Source: Diphasiastrum complanatum
Lineage: Eukaryota; Streptophyta; Lycopodiopsida; Lycopodiales; Lycopodiaceae
Direction of reading: 5' to 3'
Assembly (NCBI GenBank): GCA_029204225.1
Contig: CM055099.1
Location: 50,397,866-50,461,865 of the forward strand
DNA: 64,000 nucleotides
Within the stretch, counting starts at the first letter, position 1. Each line of letters starts with the position of its first letter. Both the position numbers and the translations under genes were made by a program. The notes below the pieces were generated by a model that worked only from the letters and a program-made list of their open reading frames with translations, had not been told where the DNA came from and ran no database searches. Shown here piece after piece: positions 23,801 to 38,715 of the stretch.

Positions 23801-26800
23801 CACATGCTCGCTTATGTTATGGCGCCTTAGACGATCCAGTTGTTTTCATGACAAACTAACTGGTCTGTGTACCAAGGAGATGAATATTGACTATGCCATC
23901 AAGTAAGGATTTACGTTCAATCTTAAATTGGTGATTTCAGCTTAGATATTTCATAGTTCTTTGCAATGTAGTAAACTTTCTATGCAAAACAGTCAAGTAT
24001 CGAAATTAGTTTATAATTTACCAAACCTACCGGCTATTGACAATGCAATGAGACTTTACAAAACTAACAACATGATTAAAGTGATGATAGTCCATTGCAT
24101 GAAATAAATGATAATGCTTATACTAGCTGGAGGTAGATAGACATATACAACATGCATGCACTATGGCCCTTTCCCATATATTTTATGTGCTGAGATATGG
24201 TACTAATGCTTGCTTCCAAATTCATAAATATGTGTGCCTGTTTGTTTACTTTTTATTGTTGTGTCGTCAACAATCTGCCTTATCCCCATCCTCTTACAGG
24301 AATATGGTCTCTCTCTTGCAAGTACAAGACCCAGCTGTAATTATATATGCCTGTACCATGTGTATATTAAGGTGAATCTCCTTGGAATGGGGTATTCATT
24401 GATGACAATGATTATTGGGTATTTATTGAGTAGTCATCATAGATTGCGTGTTTACCCTACTTTGGTTGGCTTTGATAATGGGCAATCATAACAGTTGGCA
24501 TCAGAGCCACCGATCTTAGTGAAATAAGGCGCAATCACTCTATCTTTTTCTGGTTGTCTTGTACTTCAAGAAGTTGTGCTTTTAGAATGACCCCCTTACT
24601 AGATGCTAATGCCAACCGACTTTTTCCTTAACAACAGAGAAAACAAAGTCTGATTTGCCTGTTTCTTAGCTTTGGGAGACCAGGATAAAGAATAGAGTTA
24701 TTTTCTATGATAATCTGGAGCCCATAGGAGTTCTAGGGGCCAAGTAGTTGTTGGGTGGCACCCTTTTGGCACCCTTTGGGCTTGCACCTAGCAGAAGTCA
24801 GGTGAAAGAATATAGGTATCAATACCAAATTCCTCATGCTTCACTTTATTACATGGGCTTAGAGTTTTTCATATGCAGCTTAGAGAGCTCCCTAAGCCAA
24901 TTGCTAACACTATTGAGCCCACAATGCTCACTACGATGTGCTTTTAAAATCGTAGATCTCTACAAAACCAGATCTTGGAGATGCAATCTAAGTGGTGACT
25001 GAACAATTGTGACCGAACAAGTGTGGCAGAATCAGCCAGTCACAGTTGACCATGCTTTACCCAATATTCAGCTTAGAATTCTTTCAGGCAACAAGAAGGA
25101 TCGACATCAAGATGTGGTGTGTCTCTTGGCCAAATAGTACAAAGATCGTTACTGCCCACATATTCTTATGCGGGGAGTATACTTGATGGCAGAATTCTAA
25201 AAAAAGGGCTAGTGCTCCTACCACATGGGCGCCTTTTAGGATGCTTTTAACAATTCTTTTCGAATATTATCATTGCTTCGGCTAGATGCCTATTTGCAAA
25301 AATTCCAAGGGGTTTCGCCAAGTTTTATTTCACAAATTGACACCACGCAAACTCTCAAAAATGCATTTGGCTTTCCAAAAATCTTCAATGACAACCCGTT
25401 CGGTCGCTTGTAAAAGAAAAAGGTGTCCAAGACTAGTGCAAAGAAAGGAAGTTTTTTAAGAAGCAGGACCAAAAAAGCGTGTTAAAATGGACTCCATTGA
25501 TTACAACAAGGCAAGAATCGGTGACATATGAAGATAAGAGGTTGTTGAGATCTTCTGAGGCACCAGAAAGCTCTTGTATTTCTTATTTTGATTTATCCTT
25601 AACAGATGATTCTGTTTGTGAGAATTGTAGTCTTAATTCAACTTTTTGTTGGCTTCGTGCATAATTTGTTTGATTATGGCCCACACACAACTTTGTCAAT
25701 ATTATGAATTTAGATAAAGTAGAGAGAATGTTGGATAAGGAGTGGTTTTCCTCCAAGAATGAGCCCTCATTTGAATCATGTAACTCATAGTTTAGCCTTA
25801 TTGCATAATGGCTCATTGATAGAAATGAGAAATGAAAGGCAATATGAAATAGACATTCCTAATACTTACTTCGTTTGTATCTATCTGCTTTGGAAGTTAA
25901 TAAATGTTTGCACGATTATGAGTATTGTGTTATCTATGCCTTTTGAAAGATGCTATTGTTATGAATAATTGTGTTACTCATAAGTCCAAGAATGAAAGGA
26001 TTATGTAACTCATAGTTTATCCTTATTGCATAATGGCTCATTGAAAAGAAAGGCGATATTGACATTCCTAATACTTACTTCGTTTGTATCTATCTGCTTT
26101 GGAAGTGGATAAATGTTTGCACGATTATGAGTATTGTGTTATCTATGCTTTTTGAAAGATGCTATTTTTATGAATGACTATGCTACACAAAGTCTAAACA
26201 TTGGTTTATCGCATATACCTTTAGAATTATCTCTTGATTAAGGACTAGAATTAGGAGGCTTAGGCAAGATTTAAGCCATGAAATCCTTACTTGAAGCCCT
26301 AAACCCCTCTAGCTACTTCTCCGGCACCTGGCAACACTAGGGTAAAACTAACCTGTCTCATGACGGTCTAAACCCAGCTCACGTTCCCTATTGGTGGGTG
26401 ACCAATATCGTTGTTTCAGGAGGATTTCAAGAGTATCTGAGGATCACTACTTAGGTCTACCCCTTTTGAATGAAACAAAATATTTCTCTGAGATCAACCT
26501 TAGATCAGGATACCATCAGATAAGTATCAAGAAAGAAGGTATTTCTAAGACTCGTTTGTCCTCACTTCACTAATTTGTCCTCACTTCACTAATGCACTTG
26601 CCCCACATTCCAGCAGATGATGAATGATCTTAAGAAAGGTTTTCTTTCTTCATGTCTTACTGTGCTCTCGAGGAATAAATAGTAAGATACCGAGTAAAAG
26701 TTCTCAAAGGGTAAACTGCTGAAGCTAAGGTTCTTAAACTGTATATTCCAAGTACCCTTTAGTGAGTAGAAATATCAAACTATTTTCCTGAATTTGATTC

Positions 26801-29044
26801 AGTCAGCTGAATTATATATTACTCAGATTTACATCCTGCACTTATTTCGGTGAACTTCTGATTTCAGATGGAATCTGAAATGAAAGAGCTAGCTTTGCAG
26901 CGTGATCTTGCGCAGGCCCGTCTAGATGACCTTCTCAAGAAGATGGAGGCTGACGGTCAGGCCAAACAAATGGTACTTTTTTTTAAAAACTTTACTTTCA
27001 TTCTGGTTAATTTGAGTATGCACATCCTGTCAGCTTATTAGGTGTCTGTTAACTATGTTTCGCTGATTTGGTTTGAAGGATCAAGGATATTGTACGACTC
27101 ATCTCCCATCTCCTGGATTAGACGTTGAACAAGATACAGTACTGTATGAAGATGAGGACGTGGAAGGGTCTGGATTTGCAGCATTTGCGAGAGGGCCGCA
27201 ACTCGATCGAAGAAAGAGGGGCATGGGACTGAGACACTCCACTTCAGCTTCTCTCATGTTGGTGCAGGAGATTCGAAAATTGGAGCATTTGCAAGAAGAA
27301 GTTGGGGAGGACGCCAACAAGGCTTTGGAGGCTCTTCAGAAGGAGGTCGAATGCCTTCGATTGGCTCAGTCTGGTATGAGTAAGGATGCTACGGCAACTA
27401 TTGCCAAACTTCAAGCTGAGATACATGAGTTGCATGCCCAAAGAGCCAGTGTAGGCAAAAAGGATGTGCCAGACAGTGTATTAAAGAGCATTGATACTTC
27501 ACTCATGGACGAAATCTCTCGCCTGCACGCTCTCGGGGAAAATGATAAGAGCAAAGCCGATGCAGCAATTGCTACCTTAGAAGAACAGCTAGAATCTGTA
27601 CAAATGTCGTTGGATAAAATGGTGTTGGGTTCCCCAGCATCGAAAGGCCTTACAGAGGTCCCGTCACCAACAAATGTCAGGACTTCTTCTGTTCGCAAGA
27701 AAGCACCTACAATGGGTAGTAGTAGCAGGCAGAGATTGTTCGCAGGTAGTAGTCCTCCCAGTTCTCCAAAAGGTCGTACAAGCTTTGGATCTGAACAAAA
27801 CGAAAACACCCCTCCTCGGATTGTTGATAATTCGTCTCCTCGTGTGCTCTCCAAGAGTAAGAGGCGAACTCCTAGGAAAGCAGAAGAGGCAGCAGAAGGA
27901 GGAGTTTGTTCGAAAGAGAGTCCGACAGTGCATCGAAGAAGCACTTCAGTGGACATTCGCAAAGTCCAGAGTATGTTCAAAACTGCAGCTGAGGAGAACA
28001 TCAGGAGTATTAGAGCTTATGTAACTGAATTAAAGGAGCGCGTAGCTAAGCTTCAGTACCAGAAACAGCTGCTTGTTTGCCAGGTCAGTGATTGTAAACA
28101 GACTTTTCTTTGATCTTTTGTACTTAAGACACTTGCTAATGCGTGCAAATCACATGCAAATTAGGACGAATTTTGCAGCTAGCTGGGGAACCCTGCGTTG
28201 TACTCATACACTGGGCGTTCTGTATTTACAGGTATTAGAGCTAGAAGCCAATGGAAATGCTGGCGATGGAGCTGAGGAAGTTATTAAAGAAGATGGCACT
28301 CCATTTGTTCAATCTCCCTCAGCATGGCAGGCCACTTATGATAGGCAACGAATGCAGATTATTGAGCTTTGGGATATTTGTCAAGTTTCCATCATTCACA
28401 GAACTCAATTTTACCTTCTTTTCAGAGGAGATCCTGCAGATGCCATTTACATGGAGGTGGAGCTCCGAAGATTGACATGGCTGAAGGAGCACATGTCTGA
28501 AACTGACCTTGAAAGCCCATCCGTTTGTCTGGACGAGAACGTTGCTTTTCTGTCTGCTAGGTATACTTTACTGGCAAAAGTAACAACATGCAAACCATCC
28601 TGTCTGACTTCTCCTGCATCATCCAAACAGTGCACAGAACTGCAATGATCACTCCATTAAAATGGGTTTTTGCCATTAACAGGATCTAAACTGAGCCTTT
28701 ATTTGATATGCAGTTTCAGGAACCTAAAACGTGAAAGAGAGCTGCTTGCAAAGCGTATGAGGACACGGCTCACACCAGAGGAAAGGGATGACCTATTTAG
28801 CAAGTGGGACATTCCCTTGGATTCAAAGCAGCGAAAGCTGCAGCTAGCTTACAAGCTCTGGATGGATCCTCATGACAGAGCTCACATTGAAGCAAGTGCA
28901 GACGTCGTATCAAGGGTGGTGGGAGTGTGGGAAACTGAAAATGGGGCCTTAAAGGAGATGTTTGAGCTGAATTTTGCTCCTCCAAGCAGCCAAAAGCCTT
29001 GGCTTTTTGGCTGGAATCCCTTGCTAAATTTTCTGAATCTGTGA
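20855..29044 (+). CDS. NACK1-like: NACK-type kinesin-7 (HINKEL/NACK1 family), 14 coding exons
   Basis: Exons: 20,855-21,110; 21,584-21,673; 21,829-21,929; 22,046-22,159; 22,288-22,369; 22,474-22,553; 22,692-22,757; 22,890-23,014; 23,203-23,407; 23,620-23,751; 26,868-26,972; 27,079-28,083; 28,232-28,560; 28,714-29,044. All introns are GT-AG; the exons sum to 3021 nt (1006 residues plus stop) without a frame break. The motor domain covers about residues 30-370: P-loop GQTSSGKT (122-129), switch I NDTSSRSH (229-236), switch II DLAGSE (267-272). Residues 374-452 are coiled coil. The C-terminal NACK_C (DUF3490) domain starts near 788 ([24 protein letters not shown]) and ends [14 protein letters not shown]. 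Plant NACK kinesins move to the phragmoplast midzone and activate the NPK1-type MAP3K cascade for cell-plate expansion. Exon borders were predicted by eye; the acceptor of exon 6 was chosen by frame. Confidence 0.93.
24496..24508 (+). other. Copia-type primer site in kinesin intron 10
   Basis: TGGCATCAGAGCC, one mismatch from the initiator tRNA-Met complement, follows AACAGT. It suggests that part of the preceding intron is a decayed LTR, but no matching start or second LTR was found. Confidence 0.4.
25778..26190 (+). repeat. Tandem duplication in kinesin intron 10 (about 225 bp period)
   Basis: Unit 1 (25,778-26,002) and unit 2 (26,003-26,190) share ATGTAACTCATAGTTTA, CCTTATTGCATAATGGCTCA and TTCGTTTGTATCTATCTGCT at high identity, with a deletion of about 25 bases in unit 2. 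Confidence 0.85.
26430..26645 (+). pseudogene. Gypsy reverse transcriptase fragment in kinesin intron 10
   Basis: Reads [20 protein letters not shown] then [11 protein letters not shown], and after a frame change TFQQMMN near 26,606. These are consecutive Gypsy RT motifs. An 18 base sequence TTGTCCTCACTTCACTAA is tandemly repeated at the frame break. No LTR was seen near it. Confidence 0.75.
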
Positions 29045-30029
29045 TTGGTAATTGCATTTGGAGGCCGGTTTTTCTTCATCCTACCATTTGCCATTCGTTT
29101 TAATCATGAATAATAATTTACCATTCTTTTCTTTTAGCAAGCTGGTTGCTATTTATTATCATCAAGCATACGGTACGGTAGGCTATATGTTCATAAAACC
29201 GTTTCCTAACGAAACAGAGCTACAGCTACTTAGCTTTCTTAGATGCGTCCTGGAATCTATGACTCGGAGGTTCTCGCCTTTTAAATTATGATACCAATTG
29301 TATGCCTCGTCAACCTTCCCATCCTCATCGAAAATGGAATTGTACAAAAATTCAGGTGAGTTTCTGTGATTGCTTAGCATGTATGGAATGTTGTTTTCCA
29401 TTTATGGCCATGTCAAATACCAATGCTTATGTCGATTGCGTTTGCCATGTCAATGCTATTAAGGTTTTACTGAACTATGCTGGCGAGACAAATAACTGGT
29501 GATACGTTTACCGTCTTAATGGCATGCGCCACGTTCAGCCCTTTTTGGGGTATATCAACCTCTTAGAAAACCTTTACATGTATGTAACTCGTGTTCATTT
29601 CTGCGGGGTGATCCGAAAAGGTTGGCTGAGCTCTTACAGAACTTTAACATGTAACTCCTGTTGCTTGGTCCCAGCTCAAGCCCCGTTAGAAACCAAGATG
29701 CAATTTCATTGGGTGAGTGGGTCGCCATCATCTGCCTTTACATGCAGTCCCATCAGCTCTCAACCCCCATGGCAATGAACTGGTATACAAAGTTGAAAGA
29801 AATCAGCTCCTTGGCCTCCACCGTTTCCATGAGATTGAATCATTAATCTCTCTCCTTCACCCGTGGATTAGAAAACGGCCACCCACCCTCTTCTATGCGT
29901 CATTCCTAGGAGAATGTGCAGCATGTAAAGAGTCCCTAAGGTTACACAAAACCAAGAAAATCAAATTTTGCAATTTCATATCTTCCTATGCCATAAAGTC
30001 ACCCGAACAAGCTTTAAATGTTAAAGGTT
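29045..30029. other. Kinesin 3' flank, no gene recognised
   Basis: It probably begins with the kinesin 3' UTR (AATAATAATTTA-type sequence near 29,107). Several short open frames at 29.3-30.0 kb have no recognisable domain and overlap one another. Confidence 0.45.
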
Positions 30030-30660
30030 AAAAAATCAAACATTCACAACATTATCTATCCATTCTACATCTACGAAGTCTTGCAATGTTGGTAAACTTA
30101 AATATCGCAACCCATGCATAGTTGTGCCCTTAACATATCGAAGTATTCTCTTTGAAGCAATCCGATTTACCTCTCTAGGCATTGTCGTAAACTGACTTAC
30201 TAGCCTCACATCGTAACTAATATCAGGTCAAGTAATGGTAAGATAAACTACACAGCTAAGTAGATAGCTTCTTACCAAATTCAACAGGAGTAGTAATTGG
30301 CTTGCTTTCACTCATTCCAACGCATCTAAGCTTTTCGCTCACATACTTTATTTGCGTGAGTACAACACAATCATTCTTTTTCCGGACTTCTATTCCAAGG
30401 CAGTCATTTCAAAGCTAGAACACAAATCTTTCTTTATTGCCTTGATGATATCCTTATCATTACTAGTGATTATGAGATAATCAACATATAATACTGTTAG
30501 GGTGATGCTAGAGTCATGCGAAAACTACTAAAGGCTAAAATCATAAGAATTGTGTACCAACCTTCTCATCAAAGTGACTATACCAAGCATGTGGTGCTTC
30601 TTTCAATCTTGTATCATGAAGCCACTTGTACATGTTTCCCTCGATTTATCCAAGTCAATG
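30030..30660 (-). pseudogene. Copia reverse transcriptase and RNase H fragment
   Basis: Minus-strand frames give YKWLHDTRLKEAPHAWYSHF near 30,620, YVDYLIITSNDKDIIK (about 30,455-30,505), where the second catalytic Asp of YVDD is Tyr, then SEKLRCVGMSESKPITTPVE. Stops are frequent. No LTR was found beside it. Confidence 0.75.
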
Positions 30661-30809
30661 TTTAGCCAATTTGGTGAAGAATTGGCAAAGTTATGCAAGT
30701 TCTTGTGATAGAGGTTCAAGCTTTGGGAGAGAAGCACTTCAATTCAACTATTCATTTCTGAAGCTTTGTTCCTTTGTAATAAAAATTTTGCCTTTCAAAT
30801 TGAACTTTT

Positions 30810-31500
<691 letters not shown>

Positions 31501-31639
31501 CTAAACCACACCCCCTCCCTTCCCCCTTGGTGGGGCCTACTCCCTTGTTTAGCCTTTCCTATCCCGCCGGCCTAGCCCCGTGCCCCCTCCCACTTCTCCG
31601 CGGAGCATAATTCACCCGATCCCCAAGTCTCCGGTCTTG

Positions 31640-33144
<1,505 letters not shown>

Positions 33145-33510
33145 ATGTTGCTAAATTTCTTTGTACGTATTCTTTGAAAGCAAATTGCATGACACGTTGA
33201 AAAGTACTTGGCACATTACATAACCCAAATGGCATCACTTTTATGTTCTCCATTTAGTGGCAGATGCGATTTTGTGTTGATCTTCTGGTGCCATCTTCAC
33301 TTGATCGTAACCACTGAATTCATTCATAAAACTATATGTCTAGGCACCAACAATGTATCCAATCTGCTCTCAGTGAATGGCAAAGATAAGTGATCATTTC
33401 ATGTAATTGCATTCAAGGCCTTCAAATTCACGCAGATGTGTTTTTGTAGGTTTTCTTTTTGTACGGTTACGATGAATGATACCCAGTTCATACAAGCTTT
33501 ATTTATAAGC
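33145..33510 (-). pseudogene. Gypsy reverse transcriptase fragment
   Basis: Broken minus-strand frames give CVNLKALNAIT, then LSLPFTES, and KYFSTCHAICFQRIRTK beside a frame reading PSTFQRVMQFAFKEY. It is a relative of the RT fragment at 10,800-11,440, equally truncated before the catalytic DD box. Confidence 0.7.
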
Positions 33511-33839
33511 TCTATCTAAGTTTTTAACTTAGAATAGGTGTTTTTTTCTTAAGCCTTAAGCCTTGAAAGTTTATAAGCTTTATGTTTACGTTACAACTTA
33601 CATGCTCTTTAAGCTTTTTTAAGCTTATAAGTATACATGCGATACTTTTCAAAGCACAAGTACTAAGTACTAAGTAGTTATACTTTGATGTAAGTAAATT
33701 AGTATGAGGGGAGGTATTATGTAAATAGTAGGTAGGAGGACATAGGTAGCCTGCCTCCCCCCTCATGCAAGCGAGCATCCATATAGAAGCTCGCCTGTGC
33801 CCAACAAAATTAATATTATTATTGGTTTTGTAGTCCGTT

Positions 33840-34200
33840 TTCCTCGACTCCCTAAAGTGTGGCTTTAGAGGTTGCTCTATCCACAACATAAGCCGAGTAT
33901 AAGGCAATGTGTAGTGTAGCATTGGAAGCCATATGATTGAGACAAATCTTGTGGGAAATTGATGTGAAACAAGAAAATTCCATGACTATATATAGCGACA
34001 TTTAGAATGACATTCAACTAACGAAAAATCCGGTGTTCCATGAGAGAACCAAACACATCGAGGTTCACTATCAATTCAGAGATTGTTGAGTAGGAAATTA
34101 AATGTTGTTCATTTTAGTACAAGTGAGCAACTAGCTGATATCATCACTAAGCCACTCATTAGAGAAAATGTTTGATACATTTAGATCAAAGCTTTTTGTA
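33840..34200 (+). pseudogene. Copia RNase H C-terminal fragment
   Basis: The plus strand reads AEYKAMCSVALEAI, then LTKNPVFHERTKHIEVHYQF and, after frame changes, QVSN-LISSLSHSL, matching the RNase H end of Copia (HERTKHIE box). Several stops. Confidence 0.75.
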
Positions 34201-34474
34201 GTTAAAATTTGTTAACTTTGATACTATGTATATGTGTGGATGAAAAGAAAAGTCTACTTTTAGAGAGAGAGTTAAAATAAAATCGTGTATGTTGCATATT
34301 CTTGAGAGGTGATTGGCTAGATAGTGCTAATAATGGATGTCAGTTTGTAGAATCATGGCATCTTCACAAGAAAACACATCCATGTCTATTCAGGTAAGGG
34401 CTTCTTTTATCTATTATATATTTTTTTATTGAGGTAAAGTAAAGAAGCATTAGCAAGCATATACATAGCATAAT
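34201..34474. other. Possible LTR remnant of the preceding Copia fragment
   Basis: Lies downstream of the RNase H end where a 3' LTR is expected, but no boundary can be shown. A short GA stretch is at 34,262. Confidence 0.3.
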
Positions 34475-35160
34475 TTTTACAAGTAGAGGTGAGGAAGTCC
34501 TCCAAATCCATGGTAGAGCCTCCAAATGTCCTCCAAACAACCTACAAGCGTCGAGATGCTCCCCAACTCCAAGCTAGGATGCCTCCACCTACAAGTAAGG
34601 ATCTGCAAGCCTCCAAGGACCTCTCCTCCACCTGTGTCCCTACTCTTTAAACACAAAGATAGATAACAAGCTGGCCTCAAGTATTCACCACCCAACCATA
34701 GTCAGATCCAAGCTCCAAACAAGACCTATCTAGCACCCCCTTGCTAACCATAAACAAATCACAAGCATACCACAACACTCCATAGCATACTCAAGATCCA
34801 AACCCTACTTATGGCCCATACCATAAGCAAGATCCAAACCTTAAGCATACTACCACAAGAAAGCACTCTACACACTAGTAGCAACACTAGAGCATAAGCA
34901 AAGCAAACAAGAGAGATCTCCCCCTCCCAATGGGCACCCTACTACCCTCATATAGATGGCCCATGGACCCCTCCAATGCACTATGGAGTTCCATGCTCAT
35001 CCAATGAGAGAGAGAGAAGCCTAGGGGAGTTAAAGAATCTCCAAGAGCCTCCATAGGCTTATGGAAGGTCAAGAGACTCCTTCCATAACCTATGTCTCTT
35101 TGAATGCCTTTCTTGTGGGAGTTGGGAACTCAATGGACACTTTAGAAGGGCGCCATCCTA
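34475..35160 (-). repeat. Gypsy family B LTR, partial copy
   Basis: Closely matches the family B LTR at 49,146-50,248 from TTTTACAAGTAGAGGTGAGG to CCTACTAG, and stops next to the family A LTR that starts at 35,170. Orientation is minus by comparison with the copy beside a primer site. Confidence 0.75.
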
Positions 35161-35169
35161 CTAGTTCCC

Positions 35170-35697
35170 TGTTACAATCCCCATCGTCATGCCAGTCATT
35201 GCTAAAGCACAAACAAGTGACGAACACTACGTTACCACCCAACCATAGAGGTACTGCCACCTCACCCCCCCATGCACTGGAGCTACAGACCACCATCAAG
35301 CAAGTTCGGATCTCAAGTAAGCCATGGTGTTCCATACCACCATGCCTTACCATCGACCCTCACCTACCTACATCCTGAGGCCTAGATACTCGTCCTGACC
35401 TGACCACCAGTGGAAGAGCTCTTCATTCTCCAAGAGAGAATGAATACCCCGCTCATAGAGATCCACCTCTATATACATAGTCCAGGTGGGTCATCTCCCT
35501 CCATAGGAGTCACACATGACTAACGACACGCGGCAGTTGTGCACACTAACGCGGGTCCATAACAACGGGTCATCGCGTGCCAATGAGACATTGACACGTG
35601 GCACCCAAAGGACCTATAGCTCCAGTTCAGCGTTTCGTCCCGTAAATGAGACCGTCACCTCAAGTTTCATGTTGTGTACCCTTATGGGTATGTAATA
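35170..35697 (-). repeat. 3' LTR of Gypsy element A (528 bp)
   Basis: Plus-strand view: starts TGTTACAATCCCC and ends GTATGTAATA, followed by a pyrimidine tract (TTCCCTGCCCCTTT) that is the polypurine tract on the minus strand. The first 300 bases match 44,288-44,588. Confidence 0.75.
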
Positions 35698-35757
35698 TTC
35701 CCTGCCCCTTTAAGAGTCTCCTCCTAATGGGAGGAAGCCAGGGAGGTTCAGTCTTAA

Positions 35758-37130
35758 TTAGTCCTCTCTCTCCCAAGTGTCCTCGTCATCTGTCTTACCT
35801 TTCCAATGTACGAGAAACTCAGAATCCAAACGGTTTCTCAATTGGTGACGACGAACGTAAACAACTTTGCCAGGTACATTAGGAACAAAGGTAGACAGAT
35901 CCTCAAGCTCAACTAGTTCACCTTCCGGAATTAGGGAATCCTTCCTACTAGGTCGTTCTTTTAAACGACTTACATGGAAAACAAGATGAACCCCAACCCT
36001 AGTTGGAAGATCTAGATGATACGCGACCGGGTTGATTTTCTTTACAACCTTATAAGGTCCGCTATATTGAGGAGATAGCTTATGGCATTTTTCCATCCGG
36101 AGTACCTTTGAATCCTTAGGGATTTTAAGATACACCCAGGTTCCGACCTCAATATCCCGAGGTGAACGACTGCGGTTAGCATAAAACTGAACTCTATCCT
36201 GAGCGATTTTCATGCTTTCCTTGGCCACTTGCAACATTTCTTGCATATCCTGCAGGAAATCTATTGCAGCTTGCACCTTGAGACCTTTGAGTCCGACCGA
36301 AACTTGAGAGCGCGGCTGAAAGCCATACTTCAGTATAAAAGGATTGAATTCGGTGGTAGAATGCTTAGCACTATTGTGCGCGAACTCAACCAAAGGGTAA
36401 TACTTTTCCCAGTCAGACTGTCGGTGAGAAACATATGCTCTAAGCATATCTTCCAATGTCTGGTTGACACGTTCTGTCTGCCCATCATATTCTGGGTGAT
36501 CCGAAGAACTAAGCCTAAGGGTTGTTTCAAGTTTTTCAAAAAACTGCTTGCCAGAAAGAACTTTCTTGTGAACTTGGAGTCAGGATCACTGACAATATCA
36601 TTCGGCAAACCATAGAATCTGAACAACTTTTCAACAAAAAGCTGGGCTAGTTCAAATGCCTTGATAATTAATTTAGTTGGTATAAATTGTGCCATCTTGG
36701 TTAGCCTGTCAACCACCACCCAAATGACATCGTGATCACTTCGGGTTTTAGGGAGTCCCACCACAAAATCCATTGAAATACTTTCCAATTTTTTACTGGG
36801 AATTTCCAAGGGATGAAGAAGACCCGCAACTTTGAGTCTTTCTGCTTTGTTTTGCTGGCATTGTTCACAACTTTGAACGTATGCCTCCACATGACCTTTC
36901 ATCTTAGGTCAGAAGAAATTCTGCGTAACAAGGCCAAGTGTCATCTGCATGCCTGGGTGACTAGCACAAGGGTTGTCATGACACTGCTGCAGGATTTGGG
37001 CCCGCAAGTCTTCCCTATCCGGCACACAAACCTTTCCCTTTCGGAAAAGCAGGCCATTCCTTATGGAATAGTCTTCAAGTAACTTATCATTACGGGATTG
37101 CTTGGGATCCTGCATCCCAAGGTCATCACT
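35758..37130 (-). pseudogene. Gypsy integrase with chromodomain
   Basis: Frames from right to left: zinc-binding HHCC region (HDNPCASHPG at 36,909-37,115; CEQCQQNK at 36,330-36,902) with an in-frame stop between; core with MDFVVGLPKTRSDHDVIWVV and IVSDPDSKFTRKFF; after a frameshift NQTLEDMLRAYVSHRQSDWE region and C-terminus (35,758-36,456) ending FLVHWKGKTDDEDTWE, a chromodomain. Chromodomain integrases direct insertion to histone-marked chromatin. At least two breaks make this copy inactive. Confidence 0.85.
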
Positions 37131-37217
37131 AGATCTAGAATTTCTTGTCAGGACATCTAGCTAGATGCAACCAAAAAATCTATTGGTTCGACAAAGATCC
37201 CGTAGTGAAAGATACAA

Positions 37218-37222
37218 CAAGT
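37218..37222. repeat. Target site duplication CAAGT, left copy
   Basis: CAAGT directly precedes the 5' LTR and recurs at 43,381-43,385 directly after the 3' LTR, a perfect 5 bp duplication. Confidence 0.95.
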
Positions 37223-37904
37223 TGTTAAAAATTCACAATTCTAGCTTGACTAGTTTTGGTCATATGACTTGTAAATAGTTAGATGGTCATGATGTGGCTT
37301 GTCACACGTGCCAAATAGCATAGGATTCCATTCATAAGGATGTTCTCAAGTAGACCTAAGTGTTAGAACCTTTGGAATGAGTCCAAATTATGCTTAGATA
37401 CAAGGGAGAAAAAATAGGAGCTATTTTTGGTAATTTTTGCATTGTTGAGGGATCTCCAAGATTCCAACCCTAACTTGGTAGGGATGAAAGATCCACCAAA
37501 ATTAGCATTAGGGATAGGTTTAGGGCTACTCATACCTGCCCAAAACCGTGATGGATCATGTATATATAGGTGATGATATCTCACCAAAATCAATCAAGCA
37601 ATTTCATGTTTTTTTCTCTCATAATGGTGCAATTGCTCTCTATGTTCATAATTGTTTGAGTACTTGTGATTACTAATGATTATAGGATTGAATGTAGGTC
37701 TGGTGTACAGTACTCAGACTGTGGGAGGCCGTACTTTCACACGTGTGAAGTCTTCTTCAAGGATTTGGGCCATTTAGTGAGGTTCAAGCATAGATTTTTG
37801 ATGGATTTTGATGGTTCAACTTGTGCTAATCTTATGAAATCATAAGCTATTGTTTCCCTCATCATTTCAAGTGTTTTAGGATCTTATTTGCTGTAATTTT
37901 TACA
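37223..37904 (+). repeat. 5' LTR of young Copia (682 bp)
   Basis: Begins TGTTAAAAATTC and ends AATTTTTACA. It contains a TATATATAGG box near 37,561 and the palindrome TTCACACGTGTGAA centred on 37,742. Confidence 0.95.
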
Positions 37905-37917
37905 TGGTATCAGAGCC
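37905..37917 (+). other. Primer binding site TGGTATCAGAGCC
   Basis: Perfect complement to the 3' end of plant initiator tRNA-Met, directly after the LTR. Confidence 0.95.
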
Positions 37918-38715
37918 TAAAGGTTGAAATGAGCTAAATCCTTGGTTTTCATTCAATTTGATCACAATTTTTGATCTAAATCTTGTGTAGATTGGATCTT
38001 AGCATCTAGTATTGATTCTAGAACTCAAAGTGAGTCAAATACATTGGAGATTGGTGTTGTGTGACTTCATTTGCAGGTGTTTAGGTGTCTAAAACCAGAG
38101 GCAAAGTTGAATTCAATTCACATTACCAAGATAGCAAGTTTTGCTTGCTCCAAGCATTGATTTCTAAGCGAGTTTTGGAGGTGATTTCATAGAGGAGGCT
38201 TTCTAGCATTCAAGGAGAGGGAAGATCAGAGTTTTGGGGAATCTTCAAGGCTGTTCTAAGGTGTAGTAGGCACCTCCTAAAGTGATTTAGGTTCAGTCCA
38301 ACCATTGCTTGACTTATGCACCAAATTAGATCAATTTTTCATCAATTTTGATCATTTTTTGCTTGTGATTGGATAGTAGATTGTGTTGCATCCTCATTAA
38401 GTTCCATTTAGCTCCTTCACAAGTGATTTTGGAATTATATTAGGTTGCTGAAATTCACTCTTGATCAGATCATTTGGAAGCTTTAATGTTCTTTATAGAA
38501 AGATGGGCAATTCTACTAGTATTGTCTACTTCAATCAAGCAAGTGCATTGTTTCTAGTATTCTATGATTTGATTTTGTTAGAGATCATTCTTAGATCTTT
38601 ATAGGAAGTCTATTACTGATCTTTTCAGGTCCCTAAGAAGTGGGATAAGATAGACCTTCAATCAAATCAATAGAAGTAACCTTCATTTGTGTCAAGTCCT
38701 TGATTAGGAGACTAG

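Noticed and set aside
27411-28001. 196-codon minus-strand frame opposite kinesin exon 12
   Set aside because: Antisense shadow of a long exon whose sense frame matches the kinesin tail; no domain.
29521-30031. Several overlapping plus-strand frames downstream of the kinesin
   Set aside because: They overlap in different frames and show no domain or exon-like borders.
37363-37593. 76-codon minus-strand frame in the young Copia LTR, repeated at 42,838-43,068
   Set aside because: It is identical because the LTRs are identical; no protein similarity and it is antisense to the element.
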